6,572 nt of DNA from an uncultured Lachnospiraceae bacterium. GTDB lineage: Bacteria; Bacillota; Clostridia; Lachnospirales; Lachnospiraceae. A model generated the notes under the pieces. That model was not told where the DNA came from. It saw only the letters and a program-made list of their open reading frames with translations, and searched no databases. Location: contig CAJUPF010000116.1 in the NCBI GenBank assembly GCA_910588565.1, forward strand, positions 1 through 6,572, read 5' to 3'. The translations under genes and the position numbers were made by a program. Position 1 is the stretch's first letter. Each line of letters begins with the position of its first letter. Positions 5,274 to 6,572 of the stretch are shown piece after piece.

Positions 5274-6374
5274 TTACACATTGAAGCGGAACAGCATAAC
5301 GTCCCCGTCTTTTACTACGTATTCCTTTCCTTCGAGTCCTACGATTCCCTTCTCTTTCGCAGCGGAAAGACTCCCGCAGTCTAACAGATCCTGATAATTT
5401 ACAACTTCCGCCCGGATAAATCCACGTTCAAAATCCGTATGGATTTTGCCCGCCGCCTGTGGGGCTTTCGTTCCCTTGATAATCGTCCAGGCCCTGGTCT
5501 CATCTTCTCCGGCTGTCAGATAACTGATCAGTCCCAGCAAGCTGTAACTGGCTTTTATCAGCTTTTCCAGACCGGATTCCTGTAAGCCCAATTCCTCCAA
5601 AAACAACATTTTTTCATCGTCATCCAGTTCAGCAATCTCCTGCTCAATCTGGGCGCATATCACAAATACTTCACTGTTTTCACCTGCTGCCTGCGTCCTG
5701 ACTGCCTGTACAAAAGGATTGGACGCACCATCGTCTGCCAGATGCTCTTCTGCCACATTTGCAGCATAGATCACCGGTTTCGCCGTCAGAAGATTGCAGG
5801 ATTTAAACCATGCGATTTCATCTTCATCCTCAGATAAATCAAAGCTCTTGGCCAGACTTCCGTTTTCCAGATGGCTCTTAATCCGCTCTAAAAGCTCTGC
5901 TTCTTTTGCAAGCGTCTTGTCCATTCTGGCTCCTTTGGAAACCTTGGCAATCCTGCGTTCTAAAATCTCAATATCCGAAAAAATCAATTCCAGATTGATC
6001 GTCTCAATATCCCGCACCGGATCAATGCTTCCATCCACATGAATGACATTCGTATCTTCAAAGCAGCGCACCACATGCACAATAGCATCCACTTCGCGGA
6101 TATTCGCAAGGAACTGGTTCCCTAATCCCTCTCCCTTGCTGGCTCCTTTGACAAGACCGGCGATATCTACAAATTCAATCACTGCCGGGGTTACTTTTTT
6201 GGAATGGTACATCTCTCCTAACTTCTGTATCCTCTCATCCGGCACCGGAACAATCCCCACATTCGGGTCAATCGTGCAAAAAGGGTAATTTGCCGATTCC
6301 GCGCCTGCTTTTGTCAGTGAATTAAATAACGTACTCTTTCCTACGTTTGGAAGCCCTACGATTCCTAGTTTCAT
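5274..6374 (-). CDS. ychF: Ribosome-associated ATPase YchF (OLA1 family)
   Basis: YchF is an Obg-related P-loop protein that prefers ATP and associates with ribosomes; it has been tied to translation and oxidative stress. The 366 residues are full length. Seen are G1 GLPNVGKST (7-15), switch cysteine C33 in NYPFCTIDP, G3 DIAG (70-73) with LVKGAS, H112 in the IHVDG stretch, and NVAEE near 206-210 replacing the GTPase NKxD motif, which explains ATP preference. The C-terminal TGS domain occupies roughly 280-365, ending in GDVMLFRFNV. AAGGAG lies about 11 bases before the ATG. The start codon also overlaps the stop of a 12-codon leader ORF (ATGA overlap). A terminator and a promoter lie upstream. 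The stop codon is followed in frame by the 51-bp tandem repeat. Confidence 0.97.
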   Translation of the reverse strand: MKLGIVGLPNVGKSTLFNSLTKAGAESANYPFCTIDPNVGIVPVPDERIQKLGEMYHSKKVTPAVIEFVDIAGLVKGASKGEGLGNQFLANIREVDAIVHVVRCFEDTNVIHVDGSIDPVRDIETINLELIFSDIEILERRIAKVSKGARMDKTLAKEAELLERIKSHLENGSLAKSFDLSEDEDEIAWFKSCNLLTAKPVIYAANVAEEHLADDGASNPFVQAVRTQAAGENSEVFVICAQIEQEIAELDDDEKMLFLEELGLQESGLEKLIKASYSLLGLISYLTAGEDETRAWTIIKGTKAPQAAGKIHTDFERGFIRAEVVNYQDLLDCGSLSAAKEKGIVGLEGKEYVVKDGDVMLFRFNV

Positions 6375-6409
6375 TTTATCTCAATCTCCTTTGGTAAGTC
6401 TTTTTCCAT
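6371..6409 (-). CDS. Possible 12-residue leader peptide of ychF
   Basis: A short ORF (MEKDLPKEIEIK) begins at ATG 6409 and ends in TGA overlapping the ychF ATG as ATGA. It has AAAGGAG (6418-6424) eight bases upstream. The layout is typical of translational coupling, and the ychF ribosome binding site lies inside this ORF. No runs of a regulatory amino acid are present, so classic attenuation is unlikely. It could also be chance: it is very short. Confidence 0.35.
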   Translation of the reverse strand: MEKDLPKEIEIK

Positions 6410-6425
6410 AGTAAAAGCTCCTTTC

Positions 6426-6470
6426 AAAAAAGAGCCTTGACATCTACGCTAGTATAGCATATCAAGGCTC
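6426..6470 (-). terminator. Intrinsic terminator upstream of ychF
   Basis: On the minus strand the arms GAGCCTTGA (6462-6470) and TCAAGGCTC (6432-6440) form a perfect 9-bp stem. An inner TATGCTA/TAGCGTA stem (one G-U) extends it, and T6 (6426-6431) follows. This is a strong intrinsic terminator, presumably for a minus-strand gene beyond the right edge. It could also act as an attenuator of ychF. Confidence 0.75.
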
Positions 6471-6479
6471 AAAAGTAAA
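6451..6479 (-). promoter_or_regulatory. Extended -10 promoter inside the terminator, for ychF
   Basis: The -10 TATACT (6451-6456) is preceded by TGC (extended -10). A weaker -35 TTTACT (6474-6479) lies 17 bp upstream. The predicted start near 6444 falls downstream of the left terminator arm, so transcripts from this promoter would lack that arm and escape termination. Confidence 0.55.
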
Positions 6480-6480
6480 T

Positions 6481-6504
6481 CATTGGATCTCTATATTTCC
6501 AATG
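6481..6504. repeat. 7-bp inverted repeat upstream of the ychF promoter
   Basis: CATTGGA (6481-6487) and TCCAATG (6498-6504) are perfect complements around a 10-nt AT-rich loop. It abuts the -35 element of the ychF promoter and could be an operator or a chance palindrome. Confidence 0.35.
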
Positions 6505-6515
6505 TAATGTACGGC

Positions 6516-6554
6516 TTGTTACTATTCACGGCGCCCTGCACCCCGCTGCAGGGC
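6516..6554. repeat. Right-edge repeat: TTGTTAC motif plus 8-bp hairpin
   Basis: TTGTTACTATTCACGGC (6516-6532) resembles the left-edge arm at 110-126 read on the minus strand (13 of 17 identical). It is followed by a perfect stem GCCCTGCA (6533-6540) / TGCAGGGC (6547-6554) with loop CCCCGC. It is probably part of a dispersed repeat cut by the window edge; no gene is visible from 6480 to 6572. Confidence 0.45.
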
Positions 6555-6572
6555 ATCCGGCCAATAAAGCAG

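Noticed and set aside
5794..6288. Plus-strand frames opposite ychF
   Set aside because: They are antisense to a complete, conserved gene, with no start signals and no recognisable domains.

Overview
The window looks like a core-genome segment of a low-to-moderate GC Clostridia, most likely a Lachnospiraceae-type member of the Bacillota. This rests on the YlmC/YmxH-NrdR-YqeG gene set, the lysine-type EF-P loop, strong AAGGAGG-type ribosome binding sites and consensus TTGACA/TATAAT promoters. The genus cannot be fixed from the sequence alone.

Layout. Positions 1-235 hold no gene but carry a dense cluster of inverted repeats. Positions 236-1825 (minus) encode an AAA-ATPase-like protein with a C-terminal PD-(D/E)XK nuclease-like domain. 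A divergent intergenic region (1826-2035) has promoters facing both ways. Two overlapping plus-strand genes follow: a two-helix small membrane protein (2036-2290) and a YbjQ-family protein (2271-2582). A perfect 16-bp stem-loop (2613-2650) separates them from a long minus-strand block. In transcription order (right to left) that block is ychF, ylmC/ymxH, nrdR, yqeG, rpiB, efp. The ylmC-nrdR-yqeG part looks like an operon; rpiB and efp each have their own near-consensus promoter.

The minus-strand block is housekeeping. It covers a ribosome-associated ATPase (YchF), a PRC-barrel protein, the repressor of ribonucleotide reductase genes (NrdR), a HAD phosphatase, ribose-5-phosphate isomerase B and elongation factor P. 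They share no single pathway beyond growth and translation.

I found no convincing new multigene system. The best leads are non-coding. (i) Upstream of ychF, an intrinsic terminator carries a promoter in its loop, followed by a 12-codon leader ORF that overlaps the ychF start. (ii) A near-perfect 51-bp tandem duplication follows the ychF stop and stays open in the ychF frame. (iii) A palindrome cluster lies at the left edge, and a related motif lies near the right edge. (iv) The membrane protein/YbjQ pair is translationally coupled.
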